Shown: positions 15,357 through 23,521, counted from the first letter of the stretch. The stretch: DNA of 25,549 nucleotides from CAZUGO01 sp964619935 (GCA_964619935.1 CAZUGO010000082.1:1-25549); one strand, 5' to 3'. A program made the numbers and translations. The notes: generated by a model from the sequence alone, not told the origin.

Positions 15357-17294
15357 GTGAACCGCCATCGTACCGGACGCGTGAGCCGGTGGGTCACCCT
15401 GTCGGCGGCGGCGTTGCCAGGGGTGCTGGGTTGTGCGGCGGCCGTGCAACGCAACGACTGGTCCACCTACCGCGGGCCTGGCGCGGTCTATTTTCAACAA
15501 GAAGAGTATCAGTTGCCCCTGGCCCCGGATCCGCTGGAGCCGGTCAACCGCCTGTTCACCGGGCTTAACGACATCGTGCTCTTCGATGGCGTGGCCGCGG
15601 TCAGCGCGGCCTGGCGCTGGCTGACGCCGCCGCCGGCCCGCGACTGCCTGGTGAATGCGGCGGCCAACCTGGAGTACCCGGGGCGGGCCCTCAACCATCT
15701 GCTTCAGGGTCAATTCGAGCAGGCCGGCAGCGAAACCCGCCGGTTCTTGATCAACTCCACGCTGGGGCTGGCCGGGCTGTTCGATCGCGCGGCGGCCCAG
15801 GGCATTCCGGCGGCGCCCACCGACACCGGGAACACGCTGGTCGCCTGGGGCTGGCGCAACAGCACCTACCTGGTGCTGCCGCTGGTCGGCCCTCGGACCC
15901 CGCGCGACACCCTTGGATTGGTGGGCGATGCGGCCCTCGATCCGACTACCTACTTCTTCCCGGCCGGGCTGATCAAGTCCTTCGTGGTCGGCAGTGAACA
16001 GATACCGGCGCTCAAGCGCTACTCGCGGACCAGCTATGATCCCTATGAGCCGACGCGCATGGTGTGGATGGCGAGCCGTCCTCCGGTCGCGGCAGCCGCC
16101 ATGCCGTCCGCTGGATCCGACCGCGCCGCCCGTGAGACACTGCGAGCAGCCGAGTTCCGGTTTCAGGATCCCTGGTTTCCGGCCCGGGCCAGGACCCATC
16201 GCGTGCGGCTCCGGCAGCGCGGTCGCCCGCTCGGCTGCGAAGTGTGGTTGCAGCCCGAACCGGCGCCGATGGTGTTCATTCTGCCAGGCCTGGGGGCCCA
16301 CCGTCGCTCTCAGCAGGCCGTGGCCTTGGCCGAAATGGTCTATCGCGGCGGCTTCTCGGCGGTGACCTTGAGCAGCACCATGAATTTCGACTTCATGACC
16401 ACCGCGGCGAGCACGCCCGTTCCGGGGTTTGCCCCGACGGACGCCCGCGATTGCCATCGGGCACTGGACGCCGTTGCGGCCCAACTTCGGCGGCGCTATG
16501 GGGCGCGGATCACAGCGACGGTGTTACTGGGGGCATCCCTGGGGGCGTACCACACGCTGATGATCGCAACTGAGCGCTCGGGCGGCCCGCTGGTGGACTT
16601 CGACGGCTATCTCGCGCTGTATCCGGCGGTCTCGATGCGTGATGGGGCCGAGCGCCTGGATGCCATGTACAACGTTCCGTTGTCCTTTTCATTGGAGACC
16701 CGCGACGAGCGGGTTCGCGGCATCGTGCAGTCGGTGTCGCAGATGGCCATGGGCGGCCGCCCCCAACCGCTCTCGGAAGACGATGCCAGGTTCTCGATCG
16801 GTTTGAGCTATCGACTGGCCCTGCACGATGTCATCTGGTGCAGTCAGGAGCGGCAGGATCTGGGCGTGCTCAAGACGCAGCGGCATCCCCTACGGCGCAT
16901 GGCCGCATCGCAGGAGATCTACGACTTCTCGTTCGTGGAATACTTCTACGCGTTTGTGCTGCCGTACGCCCTCCAGGTCGGACCGGACCAACCGGAAACC
17001 GCCGAACAGATGTTCGAGCGCATGGATCTGCGATTCCTGGCCGACGATCTGCGGGCGAACCCCCGCATTCGGGTGCTGACCAACTGCAATGACTTCCTGC
17101 TCGATGATGGGGATCGGGAGTGGTTAGCGGAAGTCTTCGGGTCGCGCCTGGTTCTGGAGCAAAGCGGTGGTCACATGGGCAACATCGGCGATCCCGAGGT
17201 TCAAGGGCGAATCATCGAGAGCATCACGGACCTACTGGGGAATCGCCTCAGCCCGCGCGCTGCAGCAGGAAGGCTCCGATCGGCAGCACGATGA
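15357..17294 (+). CDS. MlaA-family lipoprotein fused to an alpha/beta hydrolase
   Basis: A 645-residue two-domain envelope protein. The start is GTG 15357 with GAGGAG 9 nt upstream. A basic n-region and hydrophobic stretch end in VLGC (Cys26), an imperfect lipobox. Residues 56-235 match MlaA/VacJ, the outer-membrane lipoprotein that removes surface phospholipid and passes it to MlaC: DPLEPVNRLFTGLND, AAANLEYPGRALNHLLQG, FLINSTLGLAGLFD, TGNTLVAWGW, YLVLPLVGPRTPRDTLG. After a 35-residue linker, residues 300-625 are an alpha/beta hydrolase: VFILPGLGAHRRS (oxyanion-loop region), nucleophile Ser394 in LLGASLGAY, a possible acid at Asp583/584, and His606 in SGGHMG. Ordinary MlaA is about 250 residues with no enzyme. 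A lipase or acyl-transfer role acting on extracted lipid is an attractive inference. Upstream lies the c-di-AMP synthase. The 3' end overlaps the convergent gene by 47 bp. Confidence 0.88.
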   Translation: MNRHRTGRVSRWVTLSAAALPGVLGCAAAVQRNDWSTYRGPGAVYFQQEEYQLPLAPDPLEPVNRLFTGLNDIVLFDGVAAVSAAWRWLTPPPARDCLVNAAANLEYPGRALNHLLQGQFEQAGSETRRFLINSTLGLAGLFDRAAAQGIPAAPTDTGNTLVAWGWRNSTYLVLPLVGPRTPRDTLGLVGDAALDPTTYFFPAGLIKSFVVGSEQIPALKRYSRTSYDPYEPTRMVWMASRPPVAAAAMPSAGSDRAARETLRAAEFRFQDPWFPARARTHRVRLRQRGRPLGCEVWLQPEPAPMVFILPGLGAHRRSQQAVALAEMVYRGGFSAVTLSSTMNFDFMTTAASTPVPGFAPTDARDCHRALDAVAAQLRRRYGARITATVLLGASLGAYHTLMIATERSGGPLVDFDGYLALYPAVSMRDGAERLDAMYNVPLSFSLETRDERVRGIVQSVSQMAMGGRPQPLSEDDARFSIGLSYRLALHDVIWCSQERQDLGVLKTQRHPLRRMAASQEIYDFSFVEYFYAFVLPYALQVGPDQPETAEQMFERMDLRFLADDLRANPRIRVLTNCNDFLLDDGDREWLAEVFGSRLVLEQSGGHMGNIGDPEVQGRIIESITDLLGNRLSPRAAAGRLRSAAR

Positions 17295-18093
17295 GGGCGA
17301 CCAGCAGCGCCCAGCGCAGCTTGGAGATGATTGCGGCCCGCCAAGTCTCCCTTCCGATCAGGAACAAGCCGCGCGGGAACAGATGCGGCAGGATTACCAG
17401 GACGAAGAACAGGGCGATGACCGCCATGATGCCCACTTCGATGAAGGTGCTGCGGACGCTGCCGGAGCGCAGGGCCTGGGCTCCGGTTTGAATGACACCC
17501 GCGGTGTCTGCAGCCGGTCCCTCGGGGCCGGCGGGCGTGTACATACCCAGCTTTTCCATGGCCGCGGGGCCCATCAGGAATACCGCGTAGGCGACCAGCA
17601 CCACTAGGGTGACGCCGACCCAGAAGCGCGTGCTGAGCAGAAACGAGTACCACTGGAACCGCGGCTCGATGCAGTTCCGCAGCTTGTTGAACAGCCCCAG
17701 GGAAGCCTGCTCGTCGCCACCCTCCACAATGACCGACACGGACCAGCCGGGCTGGTAATCCTGCAGGCGGACCAGTGCCATCATGGACTTGTCTTCGGGC
17801 CGAACGCTGATGCCCACCGACTGCAGGCGCTCCTTGCGGGCATTGGTGTAGGAGGTAATTTCACTGAGATTGCTGAAGCGGCGCTCGCCGTCACGAGTGT
17901 ATCCGCGAACGTCGACGACGGTCGGCTTATCTGGGTAGTTCAACCCCACGCCGTGCTTCAAGACCGCCAGGATCTCGTCGAGGTGGGCGGCGGTGACGAC
18001 GAAGCATTTGTCGTAATACTGGTGGAACGACGGCCCGTCGGCGAACTCGCCACGGCGGTACCGCGGAAACATGCCCATGTGCTGGTCGAGCAT
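17248..18093 (-). CDS. Hypothetical three-helix membrane protein
   Basis: A 281-residue protein with a soluble N-terminal part of about 150 residues, then three predicted membrane helices: about 157-176 (VGVTLVVLVAYAVFLM), 218-239 (IEVGIMAVIALFFVLVILP) and 259-277 (ALLVALIVLPIGAFLL). The N-terminal part has HQYYDKCFVVTAAHLDEILAV and SVSVIVEGGDEQ, mixed alpha/beta in look. It is not a family I can name. ATG 18093 is chosen because AAGGAG lies 6-7 nt upstream; an in-frame start at 18168 would add 25 residues without a comparable site. Its last 47 bp are antisense to the end of the MlaA-hydrolase gene. That overlap is real only if both stops are correct, and both reading frames look protein-like up to the overlap. 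Confidence 0.78.
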   Translation of the reverse strand: MLDQHMGMFPRYRRGEFADGPSFHQYYDKCFVVTAAHLDEILAVLKHGVGLNYPDKPTVVDVRGYTRDGERRFSNLSEITSYTNARKERLQSVGISVRPEDKSMMALVRLQDYQPGWSVSVIVEGGDEQASLGLFNKLRNCIEPRFQWYSFLLSTRFWVGVTLVVLVAYAVFLMGPAAMEKLGMYTPAGPEGPAADTAGVIQTGAQALRSGSVRSTFIEVGIMAVIALFFVLVILPHLFPRGLFLIGRETWRAAIISKLRWALLVALIVLPIGAFLLQRAG

Positions 18094-18350
18094 GCAATGC
18101 TCCTTGGAAACACGGGAAAGGGAAATGGCAGCAGGCATTAGGCTAATCCTTCCGTAGGCGCCCGTCAAGCAGGCCGGTCATCCACCCGCCGCCGTGTTGT
18201 GCGCAGCCGATGCAGGGTTTCGAAGCGGTTCGTGGTGTGCAAGGTCGCCGGGCCACGACCCGCCGATGAAGATTACGATCGGCAGGCCGGGCGCCGCCGC
18301 TTGAACGGATTCAGGGGGATCAGCGGCGTCGCGGCAATCGCCGGTCGACC

Positions 18351-18740
18351 TCAGTACACCGCGGGCCACCAGCGTCGTAGGACCACCCGGTTGCCGGCCG
18401 GATCCAGGAGCATCAGCCCGCGATCGGTGAAGCTCAGCCCGCGGATCCAGTCAAACGGATAGCGGTGGTCCTCCAGGGTTTCAGCAGCCTGCTCCAGGGA
18501 GGAGACCTCGAAATGAATGCGGACGTCCACCGAGTCGATGCGCGGTTCAGGATTGAGGGTGACGCGGACCTCGTGGCGGTCGGACCGGAAGCGCAGACCC
18601 GCAGGGCGGTGATCCCCGAGCGCGGGCAGCGCGGCCAGTCCCAGGAAGGCCCCGTAGAACCAGGACACTTGCGCGGCCGATTCCGGCGGGGCTTCAAGCG
18701 CCACATGATCGATGGCCGACAGCCGGGCCGCTCGCAACAT
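18351..18740 (-). CDS. VOC-fold (glyoxalase/dioxygenase superfamily) protein
   Basis: A 129-residue protein with the vicinal-oxygen-chelate fold: IDHVALEAPP (10-19) at the first strand, SWFYGAFLGLAALPAL (26-41), a central strand VDVRIHFEVSSLEQA (71-85), and the closing LLDPAGNRVVLRRW (111-124). In enzymatic members two His/Glu pairs bind the metal. Here His12 is present and His76 may be another, but the Glu that normally follows the GN in the last motif (GNRIEL type) is Val120. The protein may therefore bind ligand without metal chemistry, or use other residues. ATG 18740 has GGGAG 6 nt upstream; the frame extends 13 codons further without support. It diverges from the DUF2891 gene with about 115 bp between. 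Substrate unknown. Confidence 0.82.
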   Translation of the reverse strand: MLRAARLSAIDHVALEAPPESAAQVSWFYGAFLGLAALPALGDHRPAGLRFRSDRHEVRVTLNPEPRIDSVDVRIHFEVSSLEQAAETLEDHRYPFDWIRGLSFTDRGLMLLDPAGNRVVLRRWWPAVY

Positions 18741-18855
18741 GCCAGTCTCCCAGGATCCGCCTCCCGCGGGCGGAGGCATCCCTTCGGAAATCGTAGTCAG
18801 CGCCGGGGGCCGCTGTCCAGGAATGGCCCGCTGGCGTCGGCCGGAGGAGGGTCAC

Positions 18856-19974
18856 TTGACCCCCACGCGGCGATGCGGTCAGATGTGCACTACCATGGCT
18901 GCGATTTTGCTGTATGCGGCGTTGGCCCAGGCGCCGGACCCTGAGCGATTTGATGCGGAGGCCGCCCGTCGGTTTGCCGATTTGGCGCTGGCCTGCGTCC
19001 ATCGCGAGTATCCCAACAAGATTGCCCATGTGCTGAACTCGGACGAGGATGTTCAGCCGCCCCGGGCCCTGACGCCGATGTTCTGCGGATGCTTCGACTG
19101 GCACTCCGCGGTTCACGGCCACTGGTTGTTGGTGCGGCTGTGTCGGATCTACCCCGGAGCGCCGTACGAAGGCGCCATTCGCCAGGCCTTGGCCCGCAGC
19201 TTCACGCCGGAACATGCTGCCGCCGAGGTCCGCTACCTGCAGGCCCCGGGCCGAACCACATTCGAGCGGCCTTACGGGCTGGCATGGCTACTGCAGCTTT
19301 CCGCCGAGTTGCACGAATGGGATGATCCGCAGGGCCGCAAATGGGCGGCGGTGCTCGCGCCGCTGGCCCGGGTTGCGGCCGACCGCTTTCGGACCTGGCT
19401 GCCCAAGTTGTCCCATCCCATTCGGACAGGTGAGCACAGCCAAAGCGCGTTTGCCATGGGCTTGGTGCTGGACTGGGCCGGGACGGTTCGCGACCAGGAC
19501 ATGATCGAACTGGTTCGGCGCCGGGCCCGTGACTACTACCTGAACGACCGCGCCGTCGATCTCGCGTATGAGCCCGGCGGGCAGGATTTCCTATCTCCGG
19601 CCCTGGCGGAGGCCGATCTTATGCGGCGCGTTCTGCCCCGCGACCGGTTTGCCGCCTGGTTGGGGACATTCTGGCCGCAACTCGGCGATCCCGCCGTATC
19701 CATCGGCCTGGAGCCGCTGACCGTCACCGACAAGTGTGACGGCAAGCTGGCCCATCTCGATGGGCTGAACCTGTCGCGGGCCTGGATGTTGGAAGGCATC
19801 GCCCGGGGGTTGCCGGGCTCGGACCCGCGCATCGCGGTGTTGCTCGAAGCCGCCCGCCGACATCGCACGGCCGGGCTGGCCGCGGTAACCGGTGCGCATT
19901 ACGAGGGCGGCCACTGGCTGGGCAGCTTCGCGGTCTACCTGGTCACGGGGCGCGGAATCCCAGTGGTACCCTGA
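18856..19974 (+). CDS. DUF2891 family protein, exported
   Basis: A protein of about 372 residues matching the DUF2891 family, whose function is unknown. Recognisable pieces are FCGCFDWHSAVHGHW (76-90), the family signature; FERPYGLAWLLQLSAEL; GEHSQSAFAMGLVLDW; and LAHLDGLNLSRAWMLEGIA near the C terminus. The helical, Trp/His-rich make-up resembles an alpha/alpha-barrel fold like that of many carbohydrate enzymes, which is inference only. The N terminus looks like a signal peptide (MAAILLYAALAQA). I place the start at TTG 18856, which has AGGAGG 5-6 nt upstream and gives a basic n-region; ATG 18883 or 18895 are alternatives. The next gene begins 46 bp downstream on the same strand and may be co-transcribed. 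Confidence 0.88.
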   Translation: MTPTRRCGQMCTTMAAILLYAALAQAPDPERFDAEAARRFADLALACVHREYPNKIAHVLNSDEDVQPPRALTPMFCGCFDWHSAVHGHWLLVRLCRIYPGAPYEGAIRQALARSFTPEHAAAEVRYLQAPGRTTFERPYGLAWLLQLSAELHEWDDPQGRKWAAVLAPLARVAADRFRTWLPKLSHPIRTGEHSQSAFAMGLVLDWAGTVRDQDMIELVRRRARDYYLNDRAVDLAYEPGGQDFLSPALAEADLMRRVLPRDRFAAWLGTFWPQLGDPAVSIGLEPLTVTDKCDGKLAHLDGLNLSRAWMLEGIARGLPGSDPRIAVLLEAARRHRTAGLAAVTGAHYEGGHWLGSFAVYLVTGRGIPVVP

Positions 19975-20020
19975 TCGGACGTGAGCCCTCCGCGTCGAGA
20001 TCCCGGGCACCGGCTGGCTT

Positions 20021-21940
20021 ATGATCATGAGTAAGCTCAACAGACAGACCCTGGACTTCATTCGCCGGAACGCCGCGTCCATGTCGGACAAGCAACTGGC
20101 TGCCGAGTTGGAGGTCGATGTTCGCGAGGTCCGCAAGGCCAGGAAGCGGATGGGGCTGCCCCGGGCCAAGTCCAGAATCACGGCTCCGGAGGTGTCGTTT
20201 GCGGCGCCTGCGCCTGCTCCTGGTCCGGCGGGGCGTGTCCTGGCCGCGGTTGCCGGCCTTCTGAACAACCGCCTGCTGATCGCAGTGTTGCTCATCGCCA
20301 TGTGCAGCCTGGTGGCCTACATGGCCATGCTGCCGATCAACAATCCTGATTTCGGTTGGCACGTGGCTCTGGGCCGGTACATCGTGGAACATGGCAGCGT
20401 TCCGCGGACCGAGCCGTTCACGCACACCGCCCCGGGGGTCCCGATGGTGGCCCACGAGTGGCTGGCGCAGGTGATCTATTGGCTGGTCATCAAGGCCGGC
20501 GGGATCCTGACCTTGCGCTGGGTGCACGCCGGCCTGGTCGTGGCGGTGCTGCTGATGATGTACGGGATCTTGCGGCGGTCCGGGGTGCCGCCGGCGCTGG
20601 GTCTGCTGGGTACCTTCCTTTATTTGGCGGTGGCCCAGAATCGCTTTCACGTGCGACCGCACCTGTTCGATCTGGCATTCCTGGTGGGGCTGTACGGCTA
20701 CGTGTTCGTCTGGCGGCCGACCCTTCGCTGGCGGCATCTGGCGGCCATCATTCTGCTCACCGTGCTATGGGTCAACCTGCACTCCGGCGTGGTCCTGTTC
20801 GCGGCTGTGGTGGTGCTGTACACGGCCGTTGAATTCGCGCAACAAAAAAGCGGTTGGCGCCGCCCGCAACCGGACGATCTGGGCCAGGGGGACCTCCGTC
20901 GCCTGGCGCTGCTCGCCGTCGGGGTGCTGCTGGCATTGGTGATCACGCCCAACACGTATCACTTGTTTCCATATGTCTTGAAATCCAAGGCGATCAACAC
21001 CGGCTTGAGCAAAGAATGGGAATCGATCACCCAATACTGGGGTTCTGCGATCATGAAGCCCTACTCGGTGGAGACCTTCTGGCTGCTGTTGCTGGCGACC
21101 GGGGTGACCGCCATCGTGGGGTTCCGCCGGCATTCGCTGTCCACCCTGGCGGTGGTCCTGTTCCTGGCCTACCTGCCGATCAGCGGTCACCGATTCGTGG
21201 CGGTGTACTTCGCCGCGATTATTTTCGTGCTGGGTGCGTTCAGCCGCTGGTCGAGCGCTGCGTTCGGTGGCGTCGTGCCGCGCGGCCGGACCCTCGCCCG
21301 GCAACTGGCGTCGGTCGTCGGGGGGGTGCTGGTCGGCGCCCTGATCTACCCGGTTTTGAACCAGGATAACAAGATTCACCGCTACGGCGACCGGCTGACC
21401 GCGGAGTGGAATTTTCAGCCCGCAGTGTTCCCGATCGGGGCGGCCACGTTCCTCGACGAAGTCCAACTCGACGGCCGGCTGTTCGCGCCCAACAATTGGG
21501 GTGGGTACGTGCTGATGCGAACCTACTTCAAGTATCCGATCTTCATCGATGGCCGCTGGGTGACCATCGGTGAGCAGGTCATTCGCGACAGTCTGACCAT
21601 CGCCAGCCGCCAGCCCGCTGCAGGGACACTACTGGACAAGTACAAGATTGAGGTGCTGTTGGTCGAACGCGACTGGATGACCCCGCAATTCAAGAAGGCA
21701 GGTGATTGGATCTGCGTCTTCGAGAATTTTAACGCCGGCGTTTACCTGCGGAACACGCCGGATGCGACCGCCAGCCTGCAGCGTTGCGCCGCGTATTACC
21801 GGGCCTATGAGATTCCGTTCGATCCCAGGGCGGGTTTTGACGAACGCCTGGCCTACGCCTCGAATCGCGACTGGGCCAAGCAGCTTCGGGTGCAGCGGCA
21901 GCATCTCAGCATGAACGGCCGGTTGGTCAATGGCTGGTAG
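20021..21940 (+). CDS. Large polytopic membrane protein, GT-C-like, with N-terminal HTH-like segment
   Basis: 639 residues. Residues 5-46 (LNRQTLDFIRRNAASMSDKQ, then AELEVDVREVRKARKRMGLP) look like the short helix-turn-helix found in small DNA-binding proteins that read 'FI..N...MSD.ELA..L'. A Pro/Ala linker (54-72) follows, then about ten membrane helices from residue 84. The first periplasmic loop, NNPDFGWHVALGRYI (107-121), continues as VPRTEPFTHT and AHEWLAQVIYW (144-154). It resembles the Asp-bearing first loop of GT-C glycosyltransferases, enzymes that use lipid-linked sugars. After the last helix, a soluble tail contains APNNWGGYVL and YPIFIDGRW, a pattern I associate with a broad family of uncharacterised bacterial membrane proteins. 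Glycosyl transfer is therefore possible but unproven. The gene follows the DUF2891 gene by 46 bp and ends 12 bp before the convergent SRPBCC gene. Confidence 0.82.
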   Translation: MIMSKLNRQTLDFIRRNAASMSDKQLAAELEVDVREVRKARKRMGLPRAKSRITAPEVSFAAPAPAPGPAGRVLAAVAGLLNNRLLIAVLLIAMCSLVAYMAMLPINNPDFGWHVALGRYIVEHGSVPRTEPFTHTAPGVPMVAHEWLAQVIYWLVIKAGGILTLRWVHAGLVVAVLLMMYGILRRSGVPPALGLLGTFLYLAVAQNRFHVRPHLFDLAFLVGLYGYVFVWRPTLRWRHLAAIILLTVLWVNLHSGVVLFAAVVVLYTAVEFAQQKSGWRRPQPDDLGQGDLRRLALLAVGVLLALVITPNTYHLFPYVLKSKAINTGLSKEWESITQYWGSAIMKPYSVETFWLLLLATGVTAIVGFRRHSLSTLAVVLFLAYLPISGHRFVAVYFAAIIFVLGAFSRWSSAAFGGVVPRGRTLARQLASVVGGVLVGALIYPVLNQDNKIHRYGDRLTAEWNFQPAVFPIGAATFLDEVQLDGRLFAPNNWGGYVLMRTYFKYPIFIDGRWVTIGEQVIRDSLTIASRQPAAGTLLDKYKIEVLLVERDWMTPQFKKAGDWICVFENFNAGVYLRNTPDATASLQRCAAYYRAYEIPFDPRAGFDERLAYASNRDWAKQLRVQRQHLSMNGRLVNGW

Positions 21941-21952
21941 TCGCCCTGCGGG

Positions 21953-22387
21953 TCAACGGGACGCCGCGGGGCCGAGTTGCGCGACGAGTCTTGGAACCGC
22001 CCGATCCAGGTTGCGGTTGTAGAGGTTCGCAAACAGGCGTCCCAGGGTGTTCGCACCAGGTCCGCTGGCTTCCACGATCCAGATCAGCCGGGTTCCGCCG
22101 TGGTCGGCTTCGAACCGATGATCGTAGTCGACGGTCAGCCACAAGAACGACCCGCGCCATTTCCAGTGGTCGGGCGGCTCGAATTCGGTCATGCGGAAGG
22201 TGCTTTTCATTCCATTGCTCAAGCGGATGACCCCCCGTGACTCGGCCCCCAATGGGCCGTTGGGATGCACGACAATGGACCGGATGTGCGGAGCCCAGGC
22301 CGGCCAATCGGCGACTTGGGCCAAGTGGTCCCAGGCTTGGCGCACGGGTGCATGGACCGTGAATTCACGTCGGATCAGCGTGGTCAT
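21953..22387 (-). CDS. SRPBCC-superfamily (polyketide cyclase/START-like) protein
   Basis: A 144-residue protein with the START/Bet-v1-like lipid- or ligand-binding fold: REFTVHAPVRQAWDHLAQVADWPAWAPHI at the N terminus, FEPPDHWKWRG and RFEADHGGTRLIWIVEA in the strands, and a long C-terminal helix (LGRLFANLYNRNLDRAVPRLVAQL). Members bind hydrophobic small molecules or lipids; the ligand here is unknown. The start ATG 22387 lies inside the last 23 bp of the methyltransferase gene, so the two are translated from one message. CAGGAG about 11 nt upstream is a possible ribosome site. Confidence 0.86.
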   Translation of the reverse strand: MTTLIRREFTVHAPVRQAWDHLAQVADWPAWAPHIRSIVVHPNGPLGAESRGVIRLSNGMKSTFRMTEFEPPDHWKWRGSFLWLTVDYDHRFEADHGGTRLIWIVEASGPGANTLGRLFANLYNRNLDRAVPRLVAQLGPAASR

Positions 22388-23111
22388 CAGCGGGGGTGCT
22401 CCTGGGCGTCGCGGAGGGTTGGGGCCCGCTTGGCGGCTTGTGCAGGCGCAGGGCAAGCAGCATCGGCCAGCCGAGGTACTTGGCCGCTCGCGGGGTTCGG
22501 GCGGCCAGGTCGGCGTCCGCGGAGCGCTCGATCATGTCGTCGAGTCGGAGGCCCGAACGCACCGCCGCCATGACGTAGTCGGCGACGCTGTGGCGGTGCG
22601 AGGCCACCTGGATCCGGCCGCCGTGGTCGGGATCGACAAAGCGGGCGGACACACCGCGGAGGTTCAACGCCGGATGCATGACCGTAAATACCACCATGCC
22701 GCCAGTCCGGGTGACGCGGCGCAGTTCGTCGAAGGCGGACCGCAAGTCGGCGAGGTGATCGGCAACCAGGGCCAGCAGCGCGATGTCGAAGGTGTCTCCG
22801 GGAACCGGCAGCGGCTCGGGCAGGGCGTGATGATGCAGGCGGACGCCATGGGCCCGGAGCTTCCCATGGGCCTTGGACATCATGCCGGGCGAGGGGTCGA
22901 GGGCGTCGACCCGGGCGCCGCTTTGGGCCAGCCACAAGGAATGCCTGCCGGTTCCGCAGCCGACATCGACAACCCGTTTTCCTCGGGCGGAACCGATCCA
23001 TTCGCGGACCAGCGGCTCCTCCAGCAACACCAGTGGGTTGCGGTCGTGATCGTAGACTTCGGACCAACGATCGTATCCGCTGACGGTATCCAGCGTCGGG
23101 TACTTGGCCAT
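22365..23111 (-). CDS. Class I SAM-dependent methyltransferase
   Basis: A 248-residue cytoplasmic methyltransferase of the Methyltransf_11/UbiE-like type. After SGYDRWSEVYDHDRNPLVLLEE (11-32), motif I is VVDVGCGTGRHSLWLA (47-62), the SAM-binding loop. The acidic end of strand 2 is DALDPSPGMM (69-78). DIALLALVADHLADL and TRTGGMVVFTVMHPAL are motifs II and III. The acceptor is not predictable; the family methylates quinones, lipids and small molecules. ATG 23111 was chosen because the fold begins there; the frame is open upstream but that part is antisense to the cupin gene. It overlaps the SRPBCC gene, a pairing that could mean methylation of a hydrophobic compound the partner binds. Confidence 0.9.
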   Translation of the reverse strand: MAKYPTLDTVSGYDRWSEVYDHDRNPLVLLEEPLVREWIGSARGKRVVDVGCGTGRHSLWLAQSGARVDALDPSPGMMSKAHGKLRAHGVRLHHHALPEPLPVPGDTFDIALLALVADHLADLRSAFDELRRVTRTGGMVVFTVMHPALNLRGVSARFVDPDHGGRIQVASHRHSVADYVMAAVRSGLRLDDMIERSADADLAARTPRAAKYLGWPMLLALRLHKPPSGPQPSATPRSTPADDHADPT

Positions 23112-23138
23112 GATCCGTCCATGATAGGAGTCGCGCTG

Positions 23139-23507
23139 ATGAACGACAAGGTCAACGTCCGGGCGAAGCTGCAGCAATTCGACGAGTTGTGGTCGCCCAA
23201 GGTTGTGGGCCGTCTTAACGGTCAGATGGTCAAGCTGGTCAAGCTGCTCGGCGAGTTCGTCTGGCATCGCCATGAGCATGAGGATGAGCTGTTCTGGGTG
23301 CTGGACGGTCGGCTCGAGCTGCACTTCCGCGATCAGGTGGTTGATCTGCAGCCCGGTGAGTTCTTCATCGTGCCGCGCGGGGTCGAGCACAAGCCGGTGG
23401 CGGCCGCCTTGACCGAGGTGCTGTTGTTTGAGCCCGACGCCACCCGCAACACCGGTGATGCCGACGACCCCCGAACGGTCGAGGCGGCCGATCTGGACGC
23501 ACTGTAG
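23139..23507 (+). CDS. Cupin-domain protein
   Basis: A 122-residue single-domain cupin. Motif 1 is WHRHEHEDELFWVLDGRLEL (42-61), with metal-binding His43/His45 or His47 and a Glu. Motif 2 is LQPGEFFIVPRGVEHKP (70-86), ending in His84. The C-terminal 25 residues are acidic and probably unstructured. Function ranges from isomerase to dioxygenase to sugar or metabolite binding and cannot be chosen here. TAGGAG lies about 8 nt before ATG 23139. The start is only 27 bp from that of the divergent methyltransferase gene, so the two promoters must overlap or lie inside the genes. Confidence 0.88.
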   Translation: MNDKVNVRAKLQQFDELWSPKVVGRLNGQMVKLVKLLGEFVWHRHEHEDELFWVLDGRLELHFRDQVVDLQPGEFFIVPRGVEHKPVAAALTEVLLFEPDATRNTGDADDPRTVEAADLDAL

Positions 23508-23521
23508 GCACCCCAGATGCC

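Noticed and set aside
14967..16484. Long minus-strand open frame (505 codons) across the DacZ and MlaA genes
   Set aside because: It is antisense to two recognisable genes, with Arg/Gly/His-rich low-information translation and no motif.
22191..23138. Upstream extension of the cupin frame by more than 300 residues
   Set aside because: It is antisense to the methyltransferase and SRPBCC genes; the cupin domain starts only after ATG 23139, which has its own TAGGAG.
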